Shown here: one piece after another, positions 18,495 through 28,007 of the stretch
Numbering within the stretch: the stretch's first letter is position 1
How the letters are laid out: the number at the start of each line of letters is the position of its first letter
Assembly (NCBI GenBank): GCA_965203215.1
Contig: CBDBBY010000001.1
Location: 1,984,001 to 2,048,000, forward strand
DNA length: 64,000 nt
Reading direction: 5' to 3'
Source: CBDBBY01 sp965203215
GTDB taxonomy: Bacteria > Pseudomonadota > Alphaproteobacteria > Rhodobacterales > Rhodobacteraceae
Translations under genes and position numbers: made by a program
Notes under the pieces: model-generated
What the model saw: only the letters and a program-made list of their open reading frames with translations
Told to the model about the DNA's origin: nothing
The model's database searches: none

Positions 18495-19064
18495 TCAATC
18501 GAATTCAAATTGCAGGACATCAATATCCTGTCCCTCGGTCCTCTCGCGCAACTCAAACTCCATCCTGACGAATAGGGCGTTATCTTCGGTATCGGAATAC
18601 CCGGTCTGGTAAATCCCTTGCCCAAAGGCTCCGTCGAAACCGCCCGTTCCACCCACGATGACAATCGTGCCGAATCCGCCGCCGCCTGCGCCGATGGTTC
18701 CAGTATTCCTGACAGCCACAGCGAACAACATGTCCGCGTTCTCTGCTGTCATTGTGCATGGTGAGATAAGCGCGATGCCTCCCGAAACGGGCATTGAGTT
18801 AACCAGACATTCGATACGGCCGGTTTCTCCTACAGACAACAAACCCGAACCGCCGCCGGTAACCGTATACTCGCCTGACGACCGTCCGCCGACGGCCCGT
18901 CCTTCCATGAACGGAAAATCCAGGAATTCGTGCAGCATGTCCGCGTGGATGACAATTTCAGTCGCTCCGTCCGCCCCGGCATCTTGAGCAAGCGCGTTCA
19001 TCGCAAGAGTCGAGGTTAGAATTCCCGCTGCAAGCGTCAGGCGTTTCGGCATTCCGTATCTCAT
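18495..19064 (-). CDS. Secreted hypothetical protein, possibly a small beta-barrel
   Basis: A 189-residue exported protein. The start at 19064 follows GGAGG by five bases; the upstream TTG is less likely. The signal peptide is MRYGMPKRLTLAAGILTSTLAMNALAQ. The mature part is mostly beta strand with a glycine-rich centre (GTIGAGGGGFGTIVIVGGTGGFDGAFGQGIY). The pattern GGTGGFDGAFGQG resembles the repeat of allene-oxide-cyclase/dirigent-like barrels, where GTGxYxGAxG is common; this is only a motif-level guess. Two cysteines (in RIECLV and ISPCTM) could form a disulphide. No neighbour explains its role. Confidence 0.7.
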   Translation of the reverse strand: MRYGMPKRLTLAAGILTSTLAMNALAQDAGADGATEIVIHADMLHEFLDFPFMEGRAVGGRSSGEYTVTGGGSGLLSVGETGRIECLVNSMPVSGGIALISPCTMTAENADMLFAVAVRNTGTIGAGGGGFGTIVIVGGTGGFDGAFGQGIYQTGYSDTEDNALFVRMEFELRERTEGQDIDVLQFEFD

Positions 19065-19643
19065 GTCATCCTCCAAAGGAATTCGGCAATTTTGTCCTCG
19101 CCGCTTGTCCTATCATATGCATAGAGAAAGTTAAGAGCGGATTGCGCTGAATCGGCACTCAGAGCATCATGCCTTCGTGAGTTTTGGACTTTTTGGAATT
19201 TGAACGCCGTGCGTTCTACGTTGCACGAAGACACAGCTGCGCGGTTTGCATCAAGTTTTGCAGGTCGGAGTTGTCGCTGCGAACGAACAGCCTAATGCTT
19301 GGTAATCTTCGGTCCAACGTACACGACGTAGAGTGGCGCGGCCGCGTTTACCGGCCACGAGATCAGTTTCTCTCTTTGGGCCGCCGGAAGTCCTCCCAGA
19401 AGGGTCCGCTTTGGGCCGGTCACTGCATCAAAGAGCTGCGCTCCTCTTCGCTCAAGCCTTGCACAGCTTGCCGCATCAACAAGTCGGGCGTCACATTCGC
19501 ATTGACGATGCTGAAATGGATTTGCAATTTTCGTCCATATCGACGGCGCGCGAGTTCCCGCATCGCCATCACCCGGCCGATGGCGATGCGGAAGTCCCAG
19601 ATTGAACTGGTTCAACTTAAGTGAAAACCGCTCCAACGGTGTG
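19065..19643. other. Intergenic stretch with possible gene remnants
   Basis: No intact gene. On the minus strand, different frames of 19290-19600 have short protein-like runs (such as ELARRRYGRKLQIHFSIVNANV) interrupted by stops, which may be a decayed gene of unknown family. The first 60 bases carry the promoter region of the secreted protein. Confidence 0.4.
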
Positions 19644-20837
19644 TCAGGGAAACTGCCGGACAGTCGTCCACTTGCCGCCGCTCTCGTGGGATTCGACGGC
19701 GGCCTCGAGCATGGCCAAGGTGCGCATGCCATCAAGCGATCCCGGAACGCGCTTGATGAACAACTCGTGCGGTTCGCCGAGGCTACGCGCGATGAGTGCG
19801 CAAGCGAAGTCGGCATAGAGGTTCGCGAACGCGAGCACGTAGCCCTCAGGATGCCCAGGCCTCAGCCGCGTGGCAGTGGCGGCGGCGGCGGAGAGTCCGT
19901 CATAGCCGCGGGCAATCCGAATCGCCTCTCGGCCGATGGGCTTGTGCCACAATACTTCCGGATCTTCTTGGACCCAGGTAAGCCCGCCAGCCTCGCCGAA
20001 AATCCTAAACCAGAGCCCATGGTCGACGCCGGCGGCGACATAGCTTCCCCATATCCGCCCTCGAGCGCCGTTCTCGAACCGCGCGGTGACATAGGCGTTG
20101 TCGAATACGGCTCTCCGCTCGACGAATGCGGTGAGTTCGGCGGATACCTCCACCGCCTCTTGGCCCGAAACCCAGGTCGCGATGTGGTGCGCATGGGACG
20201 ACACCTCGCCCAGTATTGCGCCTCGCCCCATGGTTTCCTCGCGGAATCGCCAATGCCGGTCCGCGGGATCCTCGGGCTCAAAGCTCACTCCGGGATCCCC
20301 GGCCGCCAACTCGGCCTCAATTAGCCGGATCTTTCCAAGCGCGCCGCTGCGCACGAGTTCCCGCGCGTGACGCACCATCGGATAGCCGGTGTAGCAGTGC
20401 GTGAGGCACAGAAGCCTCCCGCTCCGGCGGAACAGGTCGTGGAGTCTGCGGGCTTCGTCGAGCGTCCGGGCCAACGGCTTTTCGCAGATGACGTCGATGC
20501 CGTTCTCCGCGAACGCTTTGGCTGCAGGGAAGTGCAGGTCCGGCGGCGTCGCCACCAGAACCGCTTCAATGCCGTCGTCGCGGGCGGCTTCCCTTTCCGC
20601 CATTTCCTGAAAGTCCGCGTAGGTGCGATCCAAAGGAACGTACTCTGCCGCGGCAGTCGCCCGCGACACCTCCGGGTCGGCCGAAAACACGCCGGCCTGA
20701 AGATCGAAGTACCCGTCGACCCGTGAAGCGGCGAGATGGGAACTTCCGATTACGGAGTCCCGTCCGCCGCCCACGAACCCGAGTCGCAGCCGCCTGCCAA
20801 ACGCGCTGCGAAGCTCGTCCCTCGTCAATTCCAGCAC
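19644..20837 (-). CDS. Gfo/Idh/MocA-family dehydrogenase
   Basis: A 397-residue NAD(P)-dependent sugar or cyclitol dehydrogenase. The Rossmann loop is GFVGGGRDSVIG (residues 20-31) and the catalytic/cofactor motif CEKPLA has EKP at residues 119-121. The GTG at 20837 is chosen because GGGAGGAG precedes it by about seven bases; the frame is open to 20861. The C-terminal part (GEVSSHAHHIATW) provides the substrate pocket. It is the last gene of the minus-strand transport/catabolism set and follows the binding-protein gene after a hairpin. Oxidation of the imported compound is its likely role; substrate unknown. Confidence 0.88.
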   Translation of the reverse strand: MLELTRDELRSAFGRRLRLGFVGGGRDSVIGSSHLAASRVDGYFDLQAGVFSADPEVSRATAAAEYVPLDRTYADFQEMAEREAARDDGIEAVLVATPPDLHFPAAKAFAENGIDVICEKPLARTLDEARRLHDLFRRSGRLLCLTHCYTGYPMVRHARELVRSGALGKIRLIEAELAAGDPGVSFEPEDPADRHWRFREETMGRGAILGEVSSHAHHIATWVSGQEAVEVSAELTAFVERRAVFDNAYVTARFENGARGRIWGSYVAAGVDHGLWFRIFGEAGGLTWVQEDPEVLWHKPIGREAIRIARGYDGLSAAAATATRLRPGHPEGYVLAFANLYADFACALIARSLGEPHELFIKRVPGSLDGMRTLAMLEAAVESHESGGKWTTVRQFP

Positions 20838-20897
20838 GCCGCGGCTCCTCCCTGCCGGCAAAAGAATCCGCGCCCGGCGGCAGCCGGATGCGGGCGG

Positions 20898-20922
20898 GCG
20901 CCGGGAAAGGCTCTCCCGGCGC
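20898..20922 (-). terminator. Hairpin between binding-protein and dehydrogenase genes
   Basis: GCGCCGGGA at 20898-20906 pairs perfectly with TCCCGGCGC at 20914-20922, loop seven bases, located just past the stop of the binding-protein gene. There is no T-run in the minus direction, so a stabilising or attenuating hairpin that favours the binding-protein message is more likely than full termination. Confidence 0.55.
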
Positions 20923-20930
20923 TCCGATGA

Positions 20931-21938
20931 TCAGAAGTCGAAATCGTCGACGTTATCCGCCGTGAAAATGAACGGATCACCGAGAAGGACCGTATCCTCG
21001 CCGATGAACTGGAGATCCCCCAGACGGCCCGCCGCGACCGAAGCGTCGCCGCGCTTGACGGTGCCTTCGTGCAGCGCATTGGCCATATAGATGGCGCCGT
21101 AACCGATGTCGATCGGACTCCAGAGCGCGGCCTCTTTGAGCGAGCCATCCTTCAAATACGGCCGGATCAGGCTCGGGACGCCGAGCCCGGTCACCGCGAC
21201 GCTGTCTTCCATCCCAAGCTGCTTGACCGCCTCGATCACGCCCGGAGTGGCGATTCCCGTGACCGTGTAGACGCCGACCGTCTCGGGGTTGCCCTGCAGG
21301 TAGTTGAGCGTGACGTTCTTGCTCTTCTCGAGATCCTCGTCACCTGGGAGAATCGCGGGGAAGTTCATGTTGGGATACATCTCCGCGGCGTACTTCTTGA
21401 GTTCTTCGATCCAGCGGTTCTGGTTCGGCGCGGTCAGCACTGCCGTGACGATCAGGAAATCGCCCTCGGCCGTTCCGGCCGACCGGACCATCATCTCGAC
21501 GAAAGTTCTGCCCATTCCCTCGAAGGTCGCCTGGTTCAGAAAGAGAGTCCGAGCGTCGGGATTGACGTCGGCGTCCCAAGTCATCGTGATTATGCCGGCG
21601 TCCTGCGCCCGCTTCATCGCTGGCGCGAGCGCGTCAGGGTCGTTCGCGGACACGGCGATGACATCGAACCGCCTCCGCACGAACCGGTCGATGATGTTCG
21701 CCTGCTCTGATACGTCCGCGTTGACGGGACCGTTGAATTCAACGGTGACTCCGAGTTCGGCTGCCGCTTCCTGAGCGCCCTGGTTCGCGGCGACGAAGTA
21801 CGGGTCACTCGTGAACTTGGGAATCAATCCGATCTTGATCCCCTGTGCCGAGGCGGTTGCCGCCCCCGCGCCGATCAGAGCGGCCGCGGCTCCGAAGACC
21901 AGTGTCCGCCTTGCGACGGTTACTCCAAAATTTGCCAT
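20931..21938 (-). CDS. Sugar ABC transporter substrate-binding protein (RhaS/LsrB-like)
   Basis: A 335-residue periplasmic binding protein of the ribose/rhamnose/AI-2 type (pfam Peripla_BP_4). The signal peptide ends near TASAQ. The mature protein begins IKIGLIPKFTSDPYFVAANQGAQEAA, the typical start of RhaS and LsrB relatives, and contains FDVIAVSANDPDALAPAMKRA and ITMTWDADV. It is the extracytoplasmic receptor for the permease and ATPase genes upstream in the same transcript. The ligand is a sugar or cyclitol; MocB, a rhizopine-binding protein, belongs to the same broad family. A GGAGGAAAG-type site precedes the ATG at 21938. Confidence 0.9.
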   Translation of the reverse strand: MANFGVTVARRTLVFGAAAALIGAGAATASAQGIKIGLIPKFTSDPYFVAANQGAQEAAAELGVTVEFNGPVNADVSEQANIIDRFVRRRFDVIAVSANDPDALAPAMKRAQDAGIITMTWDADVNPDARTLFLNQATFEGMGRTFVEMMVRSAGTAEGDFLIVTAVLTAPNQNRWIEELKKYAAEMYPNMNFPAILPGDEDLEKSKNVTLNYLQGNPETVGVYTVTGIATPGVIEAVKQLGMEDSVAVTGLGVPSLIRPYLKDGSLKEAALWSPIDIGYGAIYMANALHEGTVKRGDASVAAGRLGDLQFIGEDTVLLGDPFIFTADNVDDFDF

Positions 21939-22007
21939 GGCTTTCCTCCTTCAATTGGCAAATTGCGGGCGGATGCGCGACCGCCGCGCACCCCGCCCAT
22001 GCTGCTC

Positions 22008-22994
22008 TCATTTTCTTGCTGCACGAATGTTCTCGTTAATGAACACCCCGAGTATCAGGACGGTTCCGATGACGACGAGACCGAAATCCCCGCGGATCCC
22101 GGCAAAGCTGAGGCCGTCCTGAAGATAGGAGAGTATGAGCAGGCCGAAGACGGTGCCCCAGATCGAACCCGAGCCGCCGAGTATCCGGGCGCCGCCCAGG
22201 ACGACGATTGCGATCGCGACGAGCTCGAGCCCGAACCCGGCGTTGCCGCGCGCGCTGAAAATCCGCGAGGTGTGGATCAGGCCGGCGATGCCGACCATCA
22301 GTCCCATTAGCGAATAGACGGCGATCTTGACGCGGTCCGTCGCCACTCCGGAGAATCGGCACGCGGTTTCGTTGTGCCCGATGGCGTACACGTAACGCCC
22401 GAACGGGGTCTTCGACAGCAGTAGCCAGAATAGAACAACGAATATCGCCAGAACCACCAGCTGAACGGGAACGAAGTTGTTGATCTTGTACTGGCCGAAC
22501 ACCGTGAACCAGTCAGGGAAGCTCGAAACGGCGTCCGCGTCCGATACGGCGAAGGCGATGCCTCGGAACAGCGCGAACGTGCCGAGCGTCACCACGAGCG
22601 GATGAAGCCGGAAGTAGGTCGTGAAGAAACCGTTGAGCGCGCCGCCCGCGACGCCGACTGAAACTCCCAGCGCGCATGCGAAGCCAAGCGGCAGCCCGGC
22701 TTGATAGGAGAAACCTATGGCTACGGACACCAGTGCCAGAAGCGCCCCCACGGAAAGGTCGATCCCGCCTGTGATGATGACCAAGGTCATCGCAAGCGCA
22801 ATCAGTCCGACCTCGACAAAGGCGCGCGTGGCGTCGAACAGCCCCCACATGCTGAAAAAGCCGGGAACGAGCGTGCTGGTCAATGCGATCTGGACAACGA
22901 ACAGCGCGGCGAGCATGCCCGTGCGCCCGAAGCGCGATAGCAAGGCCGACGGTGCCGCGCGGACGGCGGCCGCGGCGGAATCGCTCCCGTTCAC
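22008..22994 (-). CDS. Sugar ABC transporter permease (RbsC-like, second)
   Basis: A 328-residue inner-membrane permease of the ribose/branched-chain type. The start is a GTG at 22994 that overlaps the stop of the preceding permease (GTGA); the frame stays open far upstream, but that part is an out-of-frame shadow. Family blocks are visible: ITGGIDLSVGALLAL, HPLVVTLGTFALFRGIAF, YAIGHNETACRFSG and VLGGARILGGSGSIWGTVFG. It pairs with the permease at 22991-23989 as a heterodimeric channel. The arrangement of two permeases plus a double ATPase is that of rhamnose, AI-2 and related importers. Confidence 0.9.
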   Translation of the reverse strand: MNGSDSAAAAVRAAPSALLSRFGRTGMLAALFVVQIALTSTLVPGFFSMWGLFDATRAFVEVGLIALAMTLVIITGGIDLSVGALLALVSVAIGFSYQAGLPLGFACALGVSVGVAGGALNGFFTTYFRLHPLVVTLGTFALFRGIAFAVSDADAVSSFPDWFTVFGQYKINNFVPVQLVVLAIFVVLFWLLLSKTPFGRYVYAIGHNETACRFSGVATDRVKIAVYSLMGLMVGIAGLIHTSRIFSARGNAGFGLELVAIAIVVLGGARILGGSGSIWGTVFGLLILSYLQDGLSFAGIRGDFGLVVIGTVLILGVFINENIRAARK

Positions 22995-23989
22995 AGCTTC
23001 TTCTCCAAGTAACGCTGCCGCAGGCCTTCGGTTGATACCGAAAGTAGAATTAGAATTCCAAGCACGAGCAGCTCCATCGTGCCCGGAACCCTGTTCAAAG
23101 TCATTGCATTGAGGATCACGCCGACCAGAAGGGCGCCGACGACCGGGGAGAAAACCGATCCCCTTCCGCCGCGTATGCTCGTTCCGCCGAGTACAACGGC
23201 AGTGATCACCCTGAGTTCGAACGATGTAGCGGCGGTCGCCTGCAGCTGGCCAATCTGGCCGAGGAACACTGCTGCCGCCAAGCCGCAGGACGCGCCCGAA
23301 AGCGTGAACGCGATCAGCCGGGTGCTGTGTATGGGCAGGCCCAAGGTTATCGCGCCGCTCTCGTTCCCGCCGACTGCATAAATATTCCAGCCCCAAGCGG
23401 TGTTCTTGCTCACCCAGTAGAAGGCGGCGATGAGAATGGCGAGCAGCAGGACCGATACGGGCACGCCCGCGAAATCGTTTAGGCCGAGAACTCTGGATTC
23501 CTTTGGAACATTCAGCACCTGCGCGCCGGCAAGCAGCAGGATGAGGCCGCGGTACACGAACAATGCGCCAAGCGTGGTTATGATCGAAGGCACCTTGCCG
23601 TAGGTCGAAAGCGCGCCGTTCACCGCTCCGATCAGAAGGCCGACGGTCAACGACGCGGCAAGAGGAAGGACCATCCCGCCGTACTCCATCGCGACGTTCC
23701 CGAACACGAATGCGCATACGGCGAGGACGGATCCGACGGACACGTCGATTTCCGCCGCGAGAATGACTTGGTTCACCGCCAAGCCGACAATGGCGATGAT
23801 GACGCCTTGCTCCACGATCCCAAGTAGATTGCCGGCAGCGAAAAACCCCCGCGTCGTCACGGAAAACACCGCTGTGAGAAGCAGAAGGAACACCAGCGCC
23901 GGAAACTCCGGCCGGGCAAGCAGCGTAAGGAGCACTGCGGAAGGCTCCCTCGCCGTCCCCGCTTCGTTCGAGGCGGGAACGTCAGGCAT
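22991..23989 (-). CDS. Sugar ABC transporter permease (RbsC-like, first)
   Basis: A 332-residue permease. The start at 23989 has GGAGGAGG three bases before CTATG and lies within the last codons of the ATPase gene, an eight-base overlap; the frame is open to 24088. Characteristic blocks are AAEIDVSVGSVLAVCAFV, VPSIITTLGALFVYRGLI, YAVGGNESGAITLG and VLGGTSIRGGRGSVFSPVVGALL. About ten membrane segments are expected. It forms the membrane channel with the permease encoded immediately downstream. Confidence 0.9.
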   Translation of the reverse strand: MPDVPASNEAGTAREPSAVLLTLLARPEFPALVFLLLLTAVFSVTTRGFFAAGNLLGIVEQGVIIAIVGLAVNQVILAAEIDVSVGSVLAVCAFVFGNVAMEYGGMVLPLAASLTVGLLIGAVNGALSTYGKVPSIITTLGALFVYRGLILLLAGAQVLNVPKESRVLGLNDFAGVPVSVLLLAILIAAFYWVSKNTAWGWNIYAVGGNESGAITLGLPIHSTRLIAFTLSGASCGLAAAVFLGQIGQLQATAATSFELRVITAVVLGGTSIRGGRGSVFSPVVGALLVGVILNAMTLNRVPGTMELLVLGILILLSVSTEGLRQRYLEKKL

Positions 23990-25514
23990 AGGCCTCCTCC
24001 GTGACCCCGGCCGCTGCGGAGCCGATAAGATCCGGCGAGAATTCTTCACGATCAAAAATCGCGGCGAGTTTTCCTTCGCGCAGCACAAGCGTCCGGTCGC
24101 ACATTGCGAGTATTTCGTTGAGCTCCGACGAGATCATCAGTACAGCGTGTCCGCGCTTTGCGAGCTCGTCGATAATTCGGTAGATTTCGGATTTCGCGCC
24201 GATGTCAACGCCGCGTGTCGGCTCGTCGAGTATGAGTATGGACGGGCCGCGGGCAAGCGCCTTCGCGACGACGGCCTTCTGCTGATTGCCGCCGGACAGA
24301 GCCGACACGGGGTCGTCAAGGCCGGCTCCCACGATCAGCACCTGCGAGGACGCCTTTTCCGCGAACGCATCCTCGGCCGCAGTGTCGATGAACCAGCCTT
24401 TCATGAAGCTGGTAAGGCTTGAAAACGTGATATTGTTTTTGATGGAGAACGGCAGGATCAAACCGAGCGTCCGCCGCTCCTCGGGAACCATTCCGATTCC
24501 GCTCGCGAAAGCCTCTTGCACGCTTGAGATCTTGATCTCTTGGCCGTTGAGCCGGATCAAGCCTGCCGTGCGCGGGCGGAGCCCGAACAATGTCTCGGCA
24601 AGCTCCGACCGGCCCGCGCCTATCAGGCCCGAGACTCCGAGGATTTCGCCTTTCCGGAGGCGGAAGGTCACGTCTTGGAAGGCCTTTCCGGAACTGAGGC
24701 CTTCGATCTCGAGCACGGCTTCGCCGATTTCATGGGGGTGCCGGACGAACAGCTGCTCGACGGGACGTCCGACCATCTTCCTTACGAGCGTGCTTTCGGT
24801 TTCCGCTTCGGTCGGACGGTCGGAAACAAGCTTTCCGTCGCGCAGCACGACCGTCCGGTCGCTAATCCTGAATATCTCTTCAAGCCTGTGGGTGATGTAG
24901 ACCACCGCCACCCCGTCGTCCCGCAGCGCCCGCACGACCGAAAGAAGGCTCGCCACCTCCCTCTCTGTCAGCGACGCCGTCGGCTCGTCCATGATGATGA
25001 CCCGGGCGTTCGCGTTCAGGGCTCGGGCGATCTCGACAAGTTTGCCGTTGGCGGCTGACAACAATTTCGCGGGAGCCCTGACATCGACGCGCAGCCCCAG
25101 CCGGGACAGGATGCTCCGGGCGCGCCGTTCCATTTCGGGCCTGTCGAACGCGCGGTGCCGACGCCTTGGGCGGTCCAGCCCCATCCAGATATTCTCCACC
25201 ACGGGAAGTTCCGGGAACAGGTCGAGCTCCTGCGGGATCATTACGATGCCAGCCCTTTCTCCTTCGCTGGGGTCCCTGAAGCTCGTGCGGGCGCCGTCCA
25301 CTTCCACATGTCCGGACGTGGGCGGATACAGCCCGTAAAGGCACTTCGAAACGGTGCTTTTGCCAGCCCCATTCTCGCCGGCGATGGCGACAACCTCGCC
25401 CGCGAATATCTCCAGATCAATGTCCTGACATGCGAGAATGCTGCCGAACCGCTTCGTGACGTTCCGCAGTGCGCAAACCGGATGCCTGTCGTCCGATGCC
25501 GACGCCGGGCTCAT
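23982..25514 (-). CDS. Sugar ABC transporter ATP-binding protein, two ABC domains (RbsA/MglA-like)
   Basis: A 510-residue protein with tandem ABC modules. The first has Walker A GENGAGKST near residue 45, Q-loop PQELDLF, signature LLSAANGKLVEIARAL and Walker B IIMDEPTASL. The second has the degenerate Walker A GLIGAGRSE usual for this family, signature LSGGNQQKAVVAKAL and Walker B LILDEPTRGVD. The first signature differs from the common LSVAQQQ form. It energises import by the two adjacent permeases. It lies 48 bases downstream of the SDR gene and overlaps the permease gene. Confidence 0.92.
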   Translation of the reverse strand: MSPASASDDRHPVCALRNVTKRFGSILACQDIDLEIFAGEVVAIAGENGAGKSTVSKCLYGLYPPTSGHVEVDGARTSFRDPSEGERAGIVMIPQELDLFPELPVVENIWMGLDRPRRRHRAFDRPEMERRARSILSRLGLRVDVRAPAKLLSAANGKLVEIARALNANARVIIMDEPTASLTEREVASLLSVVRALRDDGVAVVYITHRLEEIFRISDRTVVLRDGKLVSDRPTEAETESTLVRKMVGRPVEQLFVRHPHEIGEAVLEIEGLSSGKAFQDVTFRLRKGEILGVSGLIGAGRSELAETLFGLRPRTAGLIRLNGQEIKISSVQEAFASGIGMVPEERRTLGLILPFSIKNNITFSSLTSFMKGWFIDTAAEDAFAEKASSQVLIVGAGLDDPVSALSGGNQQKAVVAKALARGPSILILDEPTRGVDIGAKSEIYRIIDELAKRGHAVLMISSELNEILAMCDRTLVLREGKLAAIFDREEFSPDLIGSAAAGVTEEAYA

Positions 25515-25562
25515 GAGCCCTTCCCGTTGCGGGGCTGTGCTCGCCGCTCGGCGAATAGCCGA

Positions 25563-26372
25563 TCAGGCATCCTGCGCACTGCCGCCAACCGGGTTGTCGT
25601 CGACTGCGGCGACCACGGTCTGGTCGAAATCGACAATTGATCCGGTCATAAGTCCAGACTCGTCCGATGCCAGAAACGCGAGCGCTTTCGCAACGTCGGA
25701 AGGCAAAAGCAGCCTGCCGAACGGCTGCGCCGCAGACGCTCTTTCAAGCCAGTCCTCGCCGTAGCCGTGGTAGTTCGCCTGCAGGTCATGCTCCGTGGGT
25801 GTCGCGGTCCATCCGATGTTGAGGGCGTTCACCCTGATCCTGTCCCACCGGAGGGAATTCGCCAAGTTCTTGGTCAGTGTCAGCAGCGCCGCCTTCGCCG
25901 CGCTGTAGGCCGTAATGTAAGGCTGACCGGCGTACGCCGCCACCGAGCCGATGCTGGTGATGGTTCCGCCGCGGCCGTGGGCGCGCATGTTAGGCACAAT
26001 CCGCTGAGCAAGGAAAAAAGGGGCGCGGACATTTACGGCGAAGAGGTAGTCCCACAGAAGGGGCGTCGTGCTTTCCAAAGTTCCCCGGTCCGTGGCGCCG
26101 CAGCAGTTGACCAAACAGTCAAGGCCTCCGAACGCGTCGGAAGCCCCGTCAATCACCTTGAAGCAGTCCTCGGGCGCTGCAAGATCCGCCTCGAAAAAGG
26201 CCGCCCGCGCTCCAAGCTCCTTGATCTCATCCGCGACTGCGGATCCGTTGGCCGCGCTTCGACCGCAAATCGCGACCCCGCGGGCGCCCCGCCGGGCGAG
26301 CAGTTTCGCGGTTTCGCGTCCCACGCCTTGAGTTCCGCCCGTCACGACAACGGCCTTGCCTTCGAATCCCAA
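25563..26372 (-). CDS. Short-chain dehydrogenase/reductase
   Basis: A 269-residue SDR. The start is a TTG at 26372, chosen because GGGGAGG lies seven bases upstream and the protein then begins at the cofactor motif; an open frame runs to 26459 but would add an unrelated leader. The cofactor site is TGGTQGVG (11-18) and the catalytic Ser143, Tyr156 and Lys160 are in SIGS and YSAAK. It is the first gene after the LacI-type operator and promoter at 26431-26459, so it heads the transport operon. It likely oxidises or reduces the imported sugar or cyclitol, or a product of the Gfo/Idh enzyme. Confidence 0.88.
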   Translation of the reverse strand: MGFEGKAVVVTGGTQGVGRETAKLLARRGARGVAICGRSAANGSAVADEIKELGARAAFFEADLAAPEDCFKVIDGASDAFGGLDCLVNCCGATDRGTLESTTPLLWDYLFAVNVRAPFFLAQRIVPNMRAHGRGGTITSIGSVAAYAGQPYITAYSAAKAALLTLTKNLANSLRWDRIRVNALNIGWTATPTEHDLQANYHGYGEDWLERASAAQPFGRLLLPSDVAKALAFLASDESGLMTGSIVDFDQTVVAAVDDNPVGGSAQDA

Positions 26373-26430
26373 CGCCCAGCCTCCCCATCTGGTTTCGTTG
26401 CAAAATGAATTTTTCTTTATAATTCGAAAT

Positions 26431-26459
26431 ATTATACAAATTTTTGGCAACGATACCAA
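26431..26459 (-). promoter_or_regulatory. Sigma-70 promoter with overlapping LacI-type operator
   Basis: On the minus strand TTGGTA (26459-26454) and TATAAT (26436-26431) are separated by exactly 17 bases, a strong promoter pointing at the SDR/transport operon. Over the -35 and spacer lies TTGGCAACGATACCAA (26444-26459), a 16-base palindrome matching at 12 positions with the central CG typical of LacI/GalR operators. A LacI gene starts divergently at 26919. Repression by that regulator is the natural reading. Confidence 0.65.
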
Positions 26460-26918
26460 TCCGCGCGTACGGTGTCAACGACCTGTACTGAATCTGTTCT
26501 TTGACAAGCTGCGTCTCTTGCTCGCCGAGAGGTTGATCGAAGCTGATTCGGGTCCGATTCACTTGCTTGAGTTTCTGAGGACAGGTTTTGTGGTCCTTGT
26601 TTTCCAGTGTTTGCCTTCCGAGGATATTGCAATTTGAGGCCAGTATTGTTGCTTTAAGCATTTCGGCGGATGATTTCGGTCCTCCATTCGTGCGTTCGAC
26701 GAGGATTTCGGCATCGACCGCATTCGCGAGAGCTTCCGGATCAGGGGGAAACGGCGCCCGGGTTCTGCAGGCGCAACCGGCCTTGCCGGAGGGACATGGA
26801 ACGCGAAACCGAATCTTGACATGCCCGACCAAAATCGTGGGATTATCGGCACAATTCTCGCCTCCCCTGCGCCCTTCAGCCGCTGGAACCGGCAGACGGT
26901 CTCGGATATGCTGGCCGC
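26460..26918. other. Intergenic region between the transport operon and the LacI gene
   Basis: No gene. With the promoter/operator at 26431-26459 it forms the divergent control region. I did not find a second clear operator. Confidence 0.5.
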
Positions 26919-28007
26919 ATGGCGGAACGGCGCGCAGCAAGCAGGATACCTAACGCCCAGGACGTTGCGAGACTGGCTGGCGTGTCGCCCTCGACCGTGT
27001 CCAGAGCATTCGTGGACGAGGCGAGCATAAGCGCCCAAAAGAAGGCGAAGGTGCTGGAGGCGGCAAGCAAGCTCGGCTACCGGCCGAACGCGATGGCGAG
27101 CAGCCTGCGCACGCGGAAGTCCCGGCTCGTAGGCATCCTTCTTGAGGAATTCACAAACCCTTTCTTCTTGCGGACGCTGGAATTGCTGACCCGCGAACTG
27201 CAGAAGGTCGGGCTCCACGCGATCGTCGTGAACGCTTCCCACGACATCAGCGTGGAAGAAGCGATCGACCTCATCATCCAGTTCCGGATCAACGCGCTGA
27301 TCGTTTCGTCCGACATTCCGCTCAACGTGGAATTCGAGTGCTCGAAAATGGATATCCCAGTCGTGTCGTTCGCTCGCACCGAACGCAGGATCCCCAACTC
27401 CACGGGCATCTGCCTCGACGACTTCTCGGCGGGCTATGCGGCTGCGCGGCATCTGCTCGGGAAAGGCTACCGGCACCCGGGGTTCGTGGGCGGCTTCCCC
27501 GATGTGTCCGTCACCATCGACAGATGCGCCGGCTTCCGGGAGCGCCTCGCGGAATCGGGAATCCGGCAATTCGCGACGACCTTCGTCGGCGACAACACAT
27601 ACGACACCGGCTTGGCCGCGTGCCGGGAGTTCCTAGCCGGCTCCGACCTGCCGGACAGCCTATTCTGCGTGAACGACCAAGTTGCGGTTGCCGCCATAGA
27701 CGCAAGCATGGAGCGCGGGCTTTCGGTTCCCGGCGACATTGGGGTGATCGGTGTCGACGACATCTGGGTCACACGCACGCGCAGCTATAGCGTGACAACC
27801 ATCACGCAACCGCTTGAAGCGATGTCGGAAGCGATGGCAGCTGTTCTGGCCGATCACAATTCGGGTTCGGCGAGGCAGCGGCAAACGCTGCGATTCGAAG
27901 GGCGCCTGATGGAAAGGGAATCGACACGCCGCGCGGCGGCCGCGGATGGCAAAGACCCTGCGCGGGCCGACTCCGCCGCGCCCGCCGCCGGTCCGGTTCA
28001 GAAATAG
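26919..28007 (+). CDS. LacI-family transcriptional regulator
   Basis: A 362-residue repressor. The N-terminal helix-turn-helix and hinge helix are clear: NAQDVARLAGVSPSTVSRAFVDEASISAQKKAKV, then LGYRPNAMASSLRTRKS. The remainder is a periplasmic-binding-protein-like effector domain (VGILLEEFTNPFF, FVGGFPDVSVTIDRCAGF, VNDQVAVAAIDASMERGLSVPGDIGVIGVDD). A long alanine-rich tail follows. It lies divergent from the SDR/transport operon and next to an LacI-type operator, so it most likely represses that operon until a catabolic intermediate binds. Its 3' end overlaps the convergent IolD gene by ten bases. Confidence 0.92.
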   Translation: MAERRAASRIPNAQDVARLAGVSPSTVSRAFVDEASISAQKKAKVLEAASKLGYRPNAMASSLRTRKSRLVGILLEEFTNPFFLRTLELLTRELQKVGLHAIVVNASHDISVEEAIDLIIQFRINALIVSSDIPLNVEFECSKMDIPVVSFARTERRIPNSTGICLDDFSAGYAAARHLLGKGYRHPGFVGGFPDVSVTIDRCAGFRERLAESGIRQFATTFVGDNTYDTGLAACREFLAGSDLPDSLFCVNDQVAVAAIDASMERGLSVPGDIGVIGVDDIWVTRTRSYSVTTITQPLEAMSEAMAAVLADHNSGSARQRQTLRFEGRLMERESTRRAAAADGKDPARADSAAPAAGPVQK

